From contig JAGFBZ010000688.1 of assembly GCA_018398805.1 (NCBI GenBank), positions 248,001 to 312,000 on the forward strand: DNA of 64,000 nt, read 5' to 3'. The notes beneath the pieces were generated by a model, which was not told where the DNA came from, made no database searches, and worked only from the letters and a program-made list of their open reading frames with translations. Of the stretch, positions 21,315 through 32,704 are shown piece after piece (the stretch's first letter is position 1; every line of letters starts with the position of its first letter). Source of the DNA: Hirundichthys speculiger. Lineage: Eukaryota; Chordata; Actinopteri; Beloniformes; Exocoetidae. A program made the translations under genes and the position numbers.

Positions 21315-24300
21315 ATGGCTGCGTGGGGTGATGCCAAGCTCATCTTCTGCATCCTCTTCGTCGTCTGCTGCAGCACAGGTGAGCTTCTCAACTTCCATCT
21401 CTCAAGCATGAAGGAAGGGAATGAGTCACTGCCAAAAAAAAAAAAATCAAAAAAATCTGCACTGGAGAGATTGTTTCAAGGGTTTCTGCCAAATATGGAG
21501 GAAGCTGTCCAGGTTTTAAAGCTCTGACTGCTTGTAGTGTTTGAGAACTGGCTGCTTCTGACTCTGAAAGTTAAACTCAAATTTTAAATCCATCTGCTGC
21601 CAAGACACGACACCTGCACGAGAAAGAGAAAATATCCAAACGATGCGAGGAAAACTTGTAACTTCTTGAGCTCAGAGTACAGAAGTAGAACAAATGTGGT
21701 CTGTGGATATTAAAGGTCAGATCTGTGCAGAACTGGGTCGTCAGCGAGCGTGCTGTCTTTAATGGAGGTGCGGTGCCGGTATTCCCCGCTGCACGGCTCA
21801 GACTTTGTTGTGAGCTGAGAGCTAATGTTTAACTGCTGGAATTACCGGTAAAGTGACCAAAACTGGTGACGCAACCAGTGAGTCAAGTAAACATCACCCA
21901 GATTTCCCAAAGAGGAAATAAAAGTGACTTACGCTATCACTTTCTTTGTTTTATCTCCATATTCTTTACCGCCCAGCAGCAGAGCTTTTATCGCACACGA
22001 GTCAAACACAAGGCCCGCGGGCCAAATGTGGCCCGCCACGTCATTTTATGTGGCCCTCCAGAGCTTGTGCATTATTGGCTTACATTTTAAACCAATATTT
22101 TAAGACTTAAAATAAGCTTACACCGCTTTAAAGCGCATATTGACAATAAACTTCATCTCCCATCATGCATTTCGTCGTTACCCACAACGATAACGGTAGC
22201 TATGAGCAAGACGATTTTTCAGAACTGATGGACTTAAGAAAAACCTTTACAAACTAACCCCAACATGTCCAAGAAAAGAGAAATTGATGCACAAGGAAGG
22301 CAGTTTCATGAATGACGGGAAAACAATTTCGTGAGGTGAGTGTCAGTCGTGAAAGAGTGTTAATCTACGTCGCCATTTTGACAGCAAACACGGAGTTTAA
22401 AATTTAGCCTGCAAGAAAAAAAAAATCGCTTCCACTTCTGAAACCAAGGTAATAGATACTCTTATTTAAAAATTGAATACATAATAAATACAGAAACTGT
22501 TATTTAACAATATAATAAGGTGTAGTTTAATTAATTTTGATTTACATTGTATTTGTAACATTCATGCTGTCAATCTGGCCCTTCGAGGGAAACCATGATG
22601 CTGATGTGGCCCTCAGTGGAAATGAGTCTGACACCCGTTTTATCGGGTCGATATTCGGATCATTTCCCATCTTTTTTTTTCAGCGTCAGGTGTAACGCAG
22701 ATCTTCGGGGATAACGGGCTGCGCTCGCCGGCCTCCCTTGAAGTTCCAACCCAGCGTCCTTATCGCTTTACTGCCGTATAAACATCCCAGCTGACGAATC
22801 TGGAGGAGCGGACTCCCCCCCCCCCGAGGCGACGCACTTCGCTTGCGTAATCCCCGAGATAACGTGAGGACGGCCTGCTGCATGTTTGGCAGCGGTTTTT
22901 AGGAGCAGTTCAGGGACCGGCTTTACTGAGCCTTTAAAGCATTTAAAGACGTCCCGCGAGGGAATCGAGTTATAACAGCTGGACTGGAAAGACCGTAATC
23001 ACGCCGCGTGACTGTGAACTTATTACCTCTCCGTTCTTTATCCTTTCATCCTTATGTAATGGTTAATTAGAGTAAAATCCCTGTTTGGTTCCTAATTAGC
23101 TCCTGGTGGACAGCAGCAGAAAATGTGATTGAAATCTGCTCTTCATTCCGCCTCCACTCTCCAGTAGGGATGGGAATTCATAAGATTTTTCCAATTCCGA
23201 TTCCATTATCAATACTGTTTAACGATTCTATTCTTTATCGATTCTTTTATCGATTCTAATTTGGGGAAAAGGAGAACAAACAGTTTTATTAACATCAATT
23301 TTTTTCACTTAGAAGTCACGACCTTACAAACTCAACAGTGAGGTTAAAAGAGGCCCAAAGCCTGGATAACGTGTTAACTGTTGTAATATGTAACTGTGCA
23401 AATATACAAGAATGTGTAACATTTAACCAACAGATTTTTCCTAATAGAAATGAAAAAAATCTCCCTTTTAAAAGGATATATGAGCTCACTAAGCACTCAA
23501 AAATAATAATAAAGAAAGATAAATACTATCAAATACAACGGAACAGTTCATAGTACAAATCTGCAAATACTATGAAGAATTAACAATTCTTTTGCAGTAA
23601 AATAATCATGTCTTCCAGCCTCTGAACCAGCCAGACTCTCTCTCTCATCATGGTCATCTTCTAAATGTAATGCAGAAGGCATTCGTTTAATAGCATAGCG
23701 TTAATGTTATAGCGTGTTTTACAAAGAAGCACATAGGCAGCGGGATAGCTACTTACCAGAGTTACCAGAGGTGATCTTAGCTTGGCTACTGCTGCTGGGT
23801 TAAGATCCATCAGTCCGAAGCGTCAAAAACACGACACTCGTTATCGCATGTTGTGTGTTTAAATGTTTCTGCATGTTAGCCGTGTTCCCTCCCGACGCTG
23901 TTATCTCCACTTTACAATGACTGCTAGTTGCCTTGTTGCCATCTTTCTTTGGTGAAGTGAAGCCAAACTTTGGAGCGTTTGAACCTGGTGGGCGCCATTG
24001 TTGTTTACAACTGCAATGCTAACGTGCTAAACCGACGTAACTTAATCACGTAAGTGCTTTCTGGAATTGACTGTGCGTAACTTGCGTAAATTACGTGAAA
24101 TTCGTGCTGGTTGGAATCGATAAGAGAATCGCTGGATAAACTGCCAAACGATTCCATGGAATTGAAACACATGGAACCAGTTCTCTACAGGAACCGGTTC
24201 CCTACAGGAACTGGTTCTCTACAGGAACTGGTTCTCGATTCTAAACCCTACTCTCCAGATGTGCATCCACAGTGATCCTGTGAAGGCGGAATATTCCCAT

Positions 24301-27300
24301 TCCCTTCCCAGCCCGCGCTCCGGCATTACGGCCGTCTGAAGATGCTCCCATTTCCTCGACTTCCTCGACTTTGCAGGGACCTGTTCCAGCGCTCTGATCT
24401 AGATTCTCGGACCAGGAAATAACACGCAAAACACAAACCGAACGCCCCGTTGTGACCTTCTGACGGGGGCACAACAGAGTCCTGGTCAGTCAAAAAATTA
24501 AACGAAAAGAAACCTCTGACTGACTGTAAAACAAAAGTGGTTTGAGAGAAAGAAGATATTTCAAAGCTACTTTTTAAAGTGACCGTGCCGAATTTTTGTT
24601 TCTTCTTCCAGTGACGTTGGCGCAGGTGCCCCTCGACTGCTGCTTGTCGGTGGCGCAGAAGCAGCTCCACAGGTCTCGTGTCGTGGACTACTCCCACCAG
24701 GCCAGTGGCTGCAGCGTCGATGCCATGATGTAAGTTTCATTCCCCTGCGAGATATCTAATCAGTCGAGCGACGCGCAGCGACGCTGGTGTTGAACCGGTC
24801 GGCTGCCTGTTCTTGCAGTTTTGTGAGCCGAGCTGGAAAGAAGCTGTGCGTTCCCCGTGACGAGCAGTGGGTGAGGGACCTGATGGGACACGTGGTCAAC
24901 CTGAAAAAGCAGTGCAAGAACAACAAGTACCAGGTAAGTTAAATTTGAAAGGAACGCTGAACGCTCAGTATATCCCACAATGCATCATGAAAAGCAGTGT
25001 AAAGAAGTAAAGGAAAATAAGTAGCTTATTTCTGGTGTAAACATAATTGTTATGAGCAAGTCACATGACATCACTGGAAATGTCCCTGGAAGTGCAAAAC
25101 CATCCAAGTTCTTCCCGCTTGTATAGTATGCATACTATACATAGTATGCATAGTATACATAGTATACATAGTATGCATACTACAAAATGTAGTATCCCTT
25201 GAATGCAACGGACCATTAACAAACGGCCGTAAACAACACTTGTTTTCCAAACTGCATACTACATTCTGCACTTGCAGTATAGTATGCAGTATGTACTGCA
25301 TACTGGTCTGGCACTTCTTGTTAAAACGTATATGGACAGATTTAACTGGTTCCCGTTAAGGTGACGCACTGCATTATGGGATATAGTATGTGGAGTAGAC
25401 TGGTCTGTTGGACACTGGAAAACAAAAACTGTGCAGCTACAACATCAGTACAAACTAGCTGTTTAGTTTGCAGTTTCCAAAAACTGAAAATATCCGTGAA
25501 TGTCTAGAAGACTACGAAGTAAATTGCGTTTACGGTGACCGTTGTTTTAACACCGATGGCATTTTGCATAGCATGCACCTTGGCGTACGTAGCATGCACC
25601 TTGGCGTACGTAGCATGCACCTTGGCGTACGTAGCATGCACCTTGGCATACAAAGCATGCACCTTGGCACACGTAGTATGCACCTTGGCATAAGAAGTAT
25701 GTACCTTGCGTACGTAGCATGCACCATGGCGTACGTAGCATGCACCTTGGCGTACGTAGCATGCAACTTGGTCTACGTAGCATGCACCTTGGTATACGTA
25801 GCATGCACCTTGGTGTACATAGCATGCACCTTGGCGTACGTAGCATGCTCCATGGCGTACGTAGCATGCACCATGGCGTATGTAGTATGCACCTTGGTAT
25901 ACGTAGCATGCATCTTGGCGTACGTAGCATGCACCATGGCGTACGTAGCATGCACTTTGGCGTATCTAGTATGCACCTTGGTGTATGTAGCATGCACCTT
26001 GGCGTACATAGCATGCACCTTGGCGTACGTAGCATGCACCATGGCGTACGTAGTATGCACCTTGGTATACGTAGCATGCACCATGGCATACGTAGCATGC
26101 ACCATGGCGTACGTAGTATGCACCTTGGTGTACGTAGCATGCTCCTTGGCGTACGTAGCATGCACCATGGCGTACGTAGCATGCACTTTGGCGTATGTAG
26201 TATGCACCTTGGTATACGTAGCATGCACCATGGCGTACGTAGCATGCACCTTGGCGTACGTAGTATGCACCTTGGTATACGTAGCATGCACCATGGCGTA
26301 CGTAGTATGCACCTTGGTATACGTAGCATGCACTTTGGCGTATGTAGTATGCACCTTGGTATACGTAGCATGCACCATGGCGTACGTAGCATGCACCTTG
26401 GCGTACGTAGCATGCACCATGGCGTATGTAGTATGCACCTTGGTATACGTAGCATGCACCTTGGCGTACGTAGCATGCACCATGGCGTACGTAGCATGCA
26501 CTTTGGCGTATGTAGTATGCACCTTGGTATACGTAGCATGCACCATGGCGTACGTAGCATGCACCTTGGCGTACGTAGCATGCACCATGGCGTATGTAGT
26601 ATGCACCTTGGTATACGTAGCATGCACCTTGGCGTACGTAGCATGCACCTTGGCATACAAAGCATGCACCTTGGCACACGTAGTATGCACCTTGGCATAA
26701 GAAGTATGTACCTTGCGTACGTAGCATGCACCATGGCGTACGTAGCATGCACCTTGGTCTACGTAGCATGCACCTTGGTCTACGTAGCATGCACCTTGGT
26801 GTACGTAGCATGCACCTTGGTGTACATAGCATGCACCTTGGTATACGTAGCATGCACCTTGGTGTACATAGTATGCACCTTGGCGTACGTAGCATGCACC
26901 TTGGCGTACGTAGCATGCACCTTAGCATATCTAGTATGCGTGCTCTGCTGCACCAGCCATCGGTTTTCCGAGGCTATAACCTGGACCTTCAGTGTCGTCT
27001 GAAGACTGGAGCAGCTGTTCTCATTCTGGGTCATCTCGACAGGGTTCACATTTCCCTCCAAGTCCTCACCCCCACGCTAACCACAGACACAACAGAAGGC
27101 TCTCCATCCAGCTCAGGTTATTCCTGTCCGAACGTGGAACAATCACAGCGAGAAGTGAAAGTTTATTGTAACTTCAAAAACCACAACACTTGAAAAGTTC
27201 AACAATGAAGTAAAAAAAAAAAAAAGGAGGAACTCTTAACGGCGGTTCTCTTTTATGATCCGGGGAACGTTTCAAGACACATTTAACTTCAAGTGTGTGT

Positions 27301-27708
27301 CAAACCGCAAAATGGCTCCGAGCCAGCCGCACAGATGGATGCCAAGGAATGATCTGTGACAGTAGAGCGACACTGAAATTCACAGATCACTCGAGATCAC
27401 CTCAGTACCGTCCGGAAACCCATTTCCACCGTGCAACCACGGCAACCAGGAACCGTGTCAAAACTAAAAGGTTACGTAACATTTGGACTTCAGTCTCTCC
27501 GTCACTGCTGTTAATGGAAAAGCAATGGAGTGTGCTTTTGTTGACCTGGTAAAAATGAGTCTCGTTAGAGGCCTGTTAGGTCATCGTAACTCTAACTTTA
27601 GAAGAAGCTATTTTGGGTGCAGGAAGTTCAGTGTGAAATAACGGCTTTGTAATCAAAATATTTGTGTTTCTGCAGGGAAAACGCTGCACTGGAGTCAAAA
27701 AAGAGTGA
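21315..27708 (+). CDS. ccl19: CCL19-like CC chemokine, four exons, 109 aa
   Basis: This is a secreted homeostatic-type CC chemokine; in mammals CCL19 signals through CCR7 to guide lymphocytes and dendritic cells. Coding exons are 21315-21378, 24612-24729, 24819-24933 and 27676-27708 (64+118+115+33 = 330 nt, 109 codons plus stop), all with GT/AG sites and consistent phases. Exon 1 encodes a signal peptide with a hydrophobic core (KLIFCILFVVCCST). Exon 2 has VPLDCCLSVAQK, the adjacent-cysteine motif, and the third cysteine in ASGCSVDAM. Exon 3 has the fourth cysteine in KKLCVPRDEQWV and a basic helix ending KKQCKNNKY. Exon 4 adds GKRCTGVKKE, giving two extra C-terminal cysteines (one each in exons 3 and 4). 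The extended basic, cysteine-bearing tail fits the CCL19/21 group. Intron 1 (3.2 kb) carries two hAT insertions; intron 3 (2.7 kb) carries a palindromic minisatellite. The ccl19 name is by resemblance and linkage to rusc2; a fish paralogue name could differ. Confidence 0.88.
21994..22637 (+). mobile_element. Charlie-like hAT MITE in intron 1 of ccl19
   Basis: It is flanked by a perfect 8-bp duplication TTTTATCG (21986-21993 and 22638-22645). The left end reads GAGTCAAACACAAGGCCCGC, and the right end is the inverse of GGTGTCAGACTCATTTCC. At 22265 a transposase start is still readable (MSKKREIDAQGRQFHE) before a stop. This resembles the N-terminus of Charlie-group transposases related to GTF2IRD2-type proteins. 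A second copy in opposite orientation is at 37659-38330. Confidence 0.85.
23165..24250. mobile_element. hAT-type element in intron 1 of ccl19
   Basis: The ends are TAGGGATGGGAATTC and GATTCTAAACCCTA with a perfect 8-bp duplication CTCTCCAG (23157-23164 and 24251-24258). Subterminal repeats of ATCGATTCT and GGAACTGGTTC occur near both ends. No transposase frame is readable. The right end lies about 350 bp upstream of coding exon 2. Confidence 0.85.
25070..25400. repeat. Palindromic AGTATGCATACT-rich segment (MITE-like)
   Basis: The words AGTATGCATACT, ATAGTATGCATAG and GTATACATAG recur in both orientations at 25120-25190 and again at 25262-25305. This gives strong potential for hairpins. It resembles a small DNA-transposon MITE in intron 3 of the chemokine gene, but I cannot fix its ends. 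Confidence 0.45.
25560..26940. repeat. Intronic minisatellite of palindrome-rich 20-21 bp unit
   Basis: About 65 tandem copies of a unit close to GTACGTAGCATGCACCTTGG plus C lie in intron 3 of the CCL19-like gene. Each unit strings together six-base palindromes (TACGTA, GCATGC and, in one variant class, CCATGG). Variant units (CTTGGCG, CATGGCG, TTTGGCG, TTGGTAT) alternate in an ordered pattern. Open frames of 300-430 codons run through the array on both strands because the unit is a multiple of three without stops. These are artefacts, not genes. Confidence 0.97.
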
Positions 27709-27957
27709 AACCGGCTTCATCCCTGCGACCATTGCAGCTGCAAGTGGGAGAAGAGAAGAACAAACATCCCATCCATCCATTCATCCACCCATTCATCCAT
27801 TCATTCATCCATTTGCTTCTTCACGTTCTGGGTCGCGGGGAGCAAAGAAAAACCAAAGAAATAACCACAGTGATTCCTCCTGTCGCTAAATTTTTCTATA
27901 CTTTGATATATTTTTCTGCTTTTGTCTGTTGAAAGATTATATTTGTTCTACAATAAA
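27709..27957 (+). other. 3' UTR of the CCL19-like gene, CATC microsatellite, polyA signal
   Basis: The UTR starts after the TGA at 27706-27708. It contains an imperfect (CATC/CATT)n microsatellite at about 27766-27812. It ends at an AATAAA signal at 27952-27957. Confidence 0.65.
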
Positions 27958-27959
27958 AG

Positions 27960-29740
27960 TGAAACATCTTGAAGGACCTTTTATATTTTTTTGTATTATG
28001 CAAGAGTGATTTTTTTTTTTCTAAATTAAAAAAATGTGACAGATAAATTAACTTATTAAAGTCCTTTGTGAAGAGGTGATTGTGGACCCTTTCAAAATAA
28101 AAGCATTTATTTTCATCAGAAATTCTGACGATGCCTCTGTTATTTGGACTTCTTTGTTGATGAACTCTACGAGGTTTAGACTTAATACCAAATAAGAAAC
28201 ACACAGTGACATTTTTTTTCCAAAAGCCACCATTGTTAGGAATTATACTTTACAATATTGTAAAAAAAACACAACTGTAGGACAACATGTTAAATCACAG
28301 AGAAGGACAGAGAGAATTAATGAAATAAAAAAAGTAATGACAAGTAAAATGAAATGAAAATATGATAAATGAAAAAAAGGAAAAATATCTAGCTGCATGG
28401 ACAGATGTTTCAGTAGCAGGGAGTTATTTTCACCCAGAGTTCAGTATTCATTTCTTTAATTTAGCTACTGTTTACTTGCAGTGCAGGAAGATGAAAATAA
28501 GCTTATAAATCAAAGTAGGACTTGATGTCAGCAGTGTACATTCATGTGGTTACTTGAACAAGATTTTTACAGTGAAAGGGAAACTTAACAGATGGAAATG
28601 TTTTAAAAGTAAATTACTACATTTAAGATTTCCTGCCTAACAGGGGAAACCAGAGCACCACGACAACAGTGGTCCACTAGGTGGCACCACCTGAGCGACT
28701 TAGTTACTTACTTACTTCTGAGCTGTGACTGAAGAGCAGACGGTATTTTATTTTTCAAATTTAAAGACAGCGTGTTTTGTAGTTAATTGTACTAAGAGGC
28801 TGCTGTGAGGCTGTGGGTTGGTCCGGAAGGTTCTGACGATGAAGATTAGCTCAGCAATCTTCAGTGAAACGCAGCGGCCAGCGCTAAAGTCGCCACTGAA
28901 ATGAAATCTGAAAGAGGAGGCCCCTCTACAGGCGTCTGCTGGCAGCTCCACAGCTCCTCCAGGAACAAGAGGCTTTAAACCCACTTCAGAAAACCTGTTG
29001 GTGACGTCAAAGAGGGTTCGTCCAGTTCTTCTCAGAACAGTCGATAATTCTACCTGCAGGTCAGTCATGTCACAAACACCAACCTGGACAGGTTGAGGCT
29101 GCTCTCACACTGATCAGGGACAAACTGATCATCCCATCAGGACATGATCGTTATAAAAAAAAAAAAAAACAAAAAAAACCCAGAAGTGATCAGCTTTGTA
29201 AAGTCAAAACATCAGTCCCTGCAGATATAAAAATAAACTACAAACAGACATAAAGGACAGACAGGCAGCTTGAGGATGTTAGCAGACGCAGTTCCTCAAA
29301 CAGCTCAGAGAGAAAAACAGCAAAAACAACAGCTGGAGTTCAAGAAATAAACTCTAAATTCAGGGTGAAAATTCCTCAGTGCTCCTGAAATTATCCGTCC
29401 ATGCAGCAGGATTTTTACTCCCAGAGAAACCTTGTTTCCAGTTCAGAACTGGTTGGTGTTTGGTCAGAATTTTATTAACTTTTTAGGTCCAGAATCAGTG
29501 CAGCTAGAGGGTCTCATTTGTATACCAAGACACATTAGTTACATATTAAAAATGGTACTGTTATCAATAGTATTATTAATATTCTAGTATTAGAAACATA
29601 AATGACATTGCCCCTTGGTTTATATCATACTGTTTTACTGCTCATTGTTTTTAGTACACTGTTTTGTTTAATGAACCATATGTCCACATCACAGTGTCTT
29701 AGTTCATTCTCAGTGTTTTGTCTTCACTTTATATCAGAAA
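27960..29740. other. Gene-poor stretch, no gene recognised
   Basis: The DNA is AT-rich. Around 29001-29030 is the dispersed word GTGACGTCAAAGAGGGTTCG, related to words at 2889, 20861 and 34955, so part of it is likely an old repeat. No splice-bounded coding frames are recognisable. Confidence 0.45.
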
Positions 29741-30133
29741 TGTAGCAAACTAGCCCAGCTGTAGCGGGTTAGAAAAACGTGTTTGGAAACAAAGACCTGG
29801 CCAGGTAAAACAGAATAGCATTTTGGGATAGGTAATCATCCTTCCTTTTAAGGAAACACCGGCAGGGGATTGGACGAGAGGACCGGACCGGCCAATGGGA
29901 GAGCCAAGTCTAAACCGCGGCTCCTCCCCATCTAATGACGCACATTTCTGTATAAATTGTTGTTGTTTTGTTTCGTTCGTTCTCTCCTCGTGTTAGAGAC
30001 CGTCTCTACCAGGGAGCCGTGATATCACGTTTATTGCAATTAAACATCTGTGTTGTACTTGTTCTACCGACCGAGACTCTCCTTTCCAGCAAAGAACATG
30101 CAGTTAGAATCTTTTCAAAAAAAGATCCTAACA
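29741..30133 (+). mobile_element. Possible solo LTR of an endogenous retro-element
   Basis: The segment starts TGTAGC and ends ACA. It contains a CCAAT-like word (GGCCAATGGGAG), a TATA-like TATAAAT about 80 bp further on, and a polyA-like ATTAAA after that, followed by GT-rich text. That order of signals is typical of an LTR. No internal coding region or second LTR lies next to it, and I see no clear 4-6 bp target duplication. The call rests on promoter-like layout only. Confidence 0.4.
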
Positions 30134-30630
30134 CCAGGCGTAAATGACCAAATTTAAGATTTCCTGGCTAAAAAAGACATAAAAGACTCAAGAAGTAGCA
30201 AGTCTCCTAAGTTTTGCAGCACATCATCTGCTGCCAGTAAAGCTATCTGTTAATATTTGTAAGTAACATTAGAAATGCCAGTTATCTGTTTGTAAGGAGC
30301 CACGATTTATGTCGAGCTAATTATGAAAACGAGTGACAGGAAACAAATGTTTCACAATTGTTCAACAAACAAATGTTGAACACAGACAGACAGATAAATG
30401 CCGGCGAAAACATAACCTCCAGAGGGCTGTACTACGAAGCAAGTTCAACACAGCCAGGCTTTCTTTGGGTGAGCTGGCTTAACAAACCTGAAACTCGCGA
30501 TCAGAGATAACTGGTACCACGACAGTGGTTATCAACTATCTTTGTTAACCGCGGCTTTCTGTTTTCTGCTCTGTGCGCGTTCACATAAAAGGGGGCGTTT
30601 GACGCGTCATTTGACGCCTCTTCCGGATCA

Positions 30631-30796
30631 AATGGATAGATGGCGGTCCGTATATTTCAGTCAGGAGGAGCAGGTTTTAATAATGCAGGGCTATGAGGAT
30701 TTCAAAGAAATCTTTACGGCCAAAAGAAATACTGTTGGTGCGAATAAAGCCAGAGAGGAGTGCTGGCAAAAAATTGCAGATCGTGTAAATTCGTAA
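30631..30796 (+). CDS. Myb/SANT-like DNA-binding protein of a Harbinger element (fragment)
   Basis: From the ATG at 30631 the frame reads MDRWRSVYFSQEEQVLIMQG, then FKEIFTAKRNTVGANKARE, then CWQKIADRVNS and stop. The spaced tryptophans and the 'NTVGANKAREECWQKIADRVN' type block are typical of the Myb/SANT-like proteins that accompany fish Harbinger transposases. It is only about 54 residues long, so it is a first exon or a truncated copy. In an intact element the protein carries the transposase to DNA and into the nucleus. Confidence 0.65.
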
Positions 30797-30844
30797 TGTG
30801 ACAGTGTGAGGTCCTGTCACTGACCTCCGATTGATCACATGTTC

Positions 30845-30945
30845 TGGCTACATGGCTCAGGGGATATGCCTTTTGGCTGACTGGCAATTATGCGTGACTA
30901 TCACCCGGGAGTCTGGGGATCGAACCCCGCCCGGGCCCTCTGAAG
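30845..30945 (+). repeat. tRNA-like segment with A- and B-box words
   Basis: TGGCTCAGGGG matches an RNA polymerase III A box and GGATCGAACCC matches a B box with one mismatch. They lie about 60 bp apart in the right order. I cannot fold a full cloverleaf with confidence, so this is a tRNA-derived relic or SINE head rather than a tRNA gene. Confidence 0.35.
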
Positions 30946-31894
30946 TGTCTCTTGCCACAGTAAATTATATTTATTTCACCACTTAATACACCTTAATTAA
31001 TCTCCCTCCCTCTTTTAGAGCGCTTAAACTTTAAACTTAATGCAGCAGATTTAAACATTATGTAGGTCTGACTGTCCCATTATGGATGATAAATAAAAAT
31101 CACTTTAGTTTTTTGCTAAATCTATGTGAAATTAATTTAAGATTTAATATTATCTGTGATACCAATATACGTTCACCGGCCACTTTAATAGGTACCCTAT
31201 CACCCTGGGGAATCTATGAATTATATTACAACATTCACTGAAATTCCACGTCACACTGATTATCAATATAATGGACTATTAATTTATGTTACCTGCGATT
31301 TAGTAAAACGCTTCTTTTATTTGAAGCGTGGGCAGATGGCCAGGGAATACTACAAACATATTCAGCAGTTCAGTAAGAACAAGTACAACCTTTATTCCAG
31401 TATTCTGGCTCAGATTTTCTGCATCACCAACTAAATGCATGTAGGTTCCCGCGGCAAAGAAACGCAAAGAAACGCACACCGTTACTGTGAGCGCACGGCT
31501 GCGTTTGGTGGCGCTGCCAATATCTGGCTCTAGCAGATTACAAATGTAACGTATTCCCTCAGCTGGAAATCTCTAGCGTTCATAGAGAATATGGTCATGG
31601 GAAGCCAGCGAATCAGTCCAGTCTCTGAATACTCTCTTCCTATCCTCGCACAATCCTGGTGCTCAGGTCAACGGGATTGGGTGAAAGTGAAAGGGCGGCG
31701 CTTTTTAGAGCCGATTTGAGCCTAAACTCTGCACAAACCTGCTCCGGACCAGGATAAGTTTGCAGAGTAAGTTACCATGGTGATCTAGCCAGGTCGAAAG
31801 AGAGCCACCTTCGTGGTACCGGAAATCCTGGTTTTAGACTCAACATACCTCGCTAACCCTCTAATCTCGCTTCGTAGTACACCCCTCTGGAAGA

Positions 31895-32700
31895 GGTAAA
31901 AACCTGAAACGTATCTCAGTGATTGTACGGTTGTTGAAATAAATTACTGTAATAATAATAATCCTTTTGGTATATTTAATTATTATATTATAATGTCAAC
32001 AAATGTTCAGCGGGACCTTCAGGACCCAACGAGCCCCATCGGACCAATCTGAGGCTGTTAGATAACTAGTGAAGTTAATAACTGATATGACATGAACATC
32101 TTCCCGCCTCCTCAGAGTCTCTCCATGTAAAAGATCTAAACTGGTTGATCTCATCGGAGCTGTGCTCTTCCCAATGACAGATGGCAAAAAAGTAGTCTGA
32201 TCATAAGATTATAAATAAATAAATCAATCATCTTGCCTGTCGCTCTCTTTCCTCGGACCTCTTAATGAGATCTTGGTCTCAGTTCTTCGGTTCAAGTCTC
32301 CTTCAGAGCAGCGTGTGAATAATATATCATCTTATCAATAAATCATTGAAGCATTTACATGAAAACGGACAAGAAAGCGTGCAGAAGTAAGCAGCAGACA
32401 CGTCCTCATGACAAAGAAAACAACCAAACCCATTAATATTTAGCTGCAGCATCTGCTTGAATCTCTGGGGTTCGTTCTGCTGCCAAAGAAACGAGGAAAC
32501 CCGACTGTAGGAATGTGAGGTGCGTCTGAGCCTCTGGATGCTCCGCAGAGACGTTTAAAGATCAGGACGAGCCCTCGAGGTTGATTAGACGAGAAGAAAC
32601 AGCAGCAACGCTGAAGGAACTGTGCATGTTTCCCTGCTTTAACACGCCTGAGCCTAATTAATGGCGTCATCATCAAGGTCAGCACATGTCTGTTAACGAC
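31895..32700. other. Intergenic DNA, no gene recognised
   Basis: No gene or classified element was seen. Confidence 0.4.
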
Positions 32701-32704
32701 ACAG

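Larger units (their letters stand above)
30419..31890 (+). mobile_element. Harbinger-type transposon with Myb/SANT-like ORF
   Basis: The termini are inverted repeats of about 25 bp with two mismatches, containing AGGGCTGTACTACGAAGC on the left and the inverse complement on the right. It is about 1.47 kb, so it lacks a full DDE transposase. It keeps the Myb/SANT gene at its left and a tRNA-like segment in the middle. Harbinger elements encode both a transposase and a separate Myb-like protein, which supports the assignment. The target duplication is unclear. Confidence 0.65.

Noticed and set aside
25468..27193. Open frames of 300-430 codons on both strands (CTLAYVA, SMHLGVR and similar repeats)
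   Set aside because: They arise from the 20-21 bp intronic minisatellite; five of six frames are open at once, which no real gene would show.
30845..30945. Functional tRNA gene
   Set aside because: Box words are present but spacing and stems do not give a convincing cloverleaf; it lies inside a transposon.
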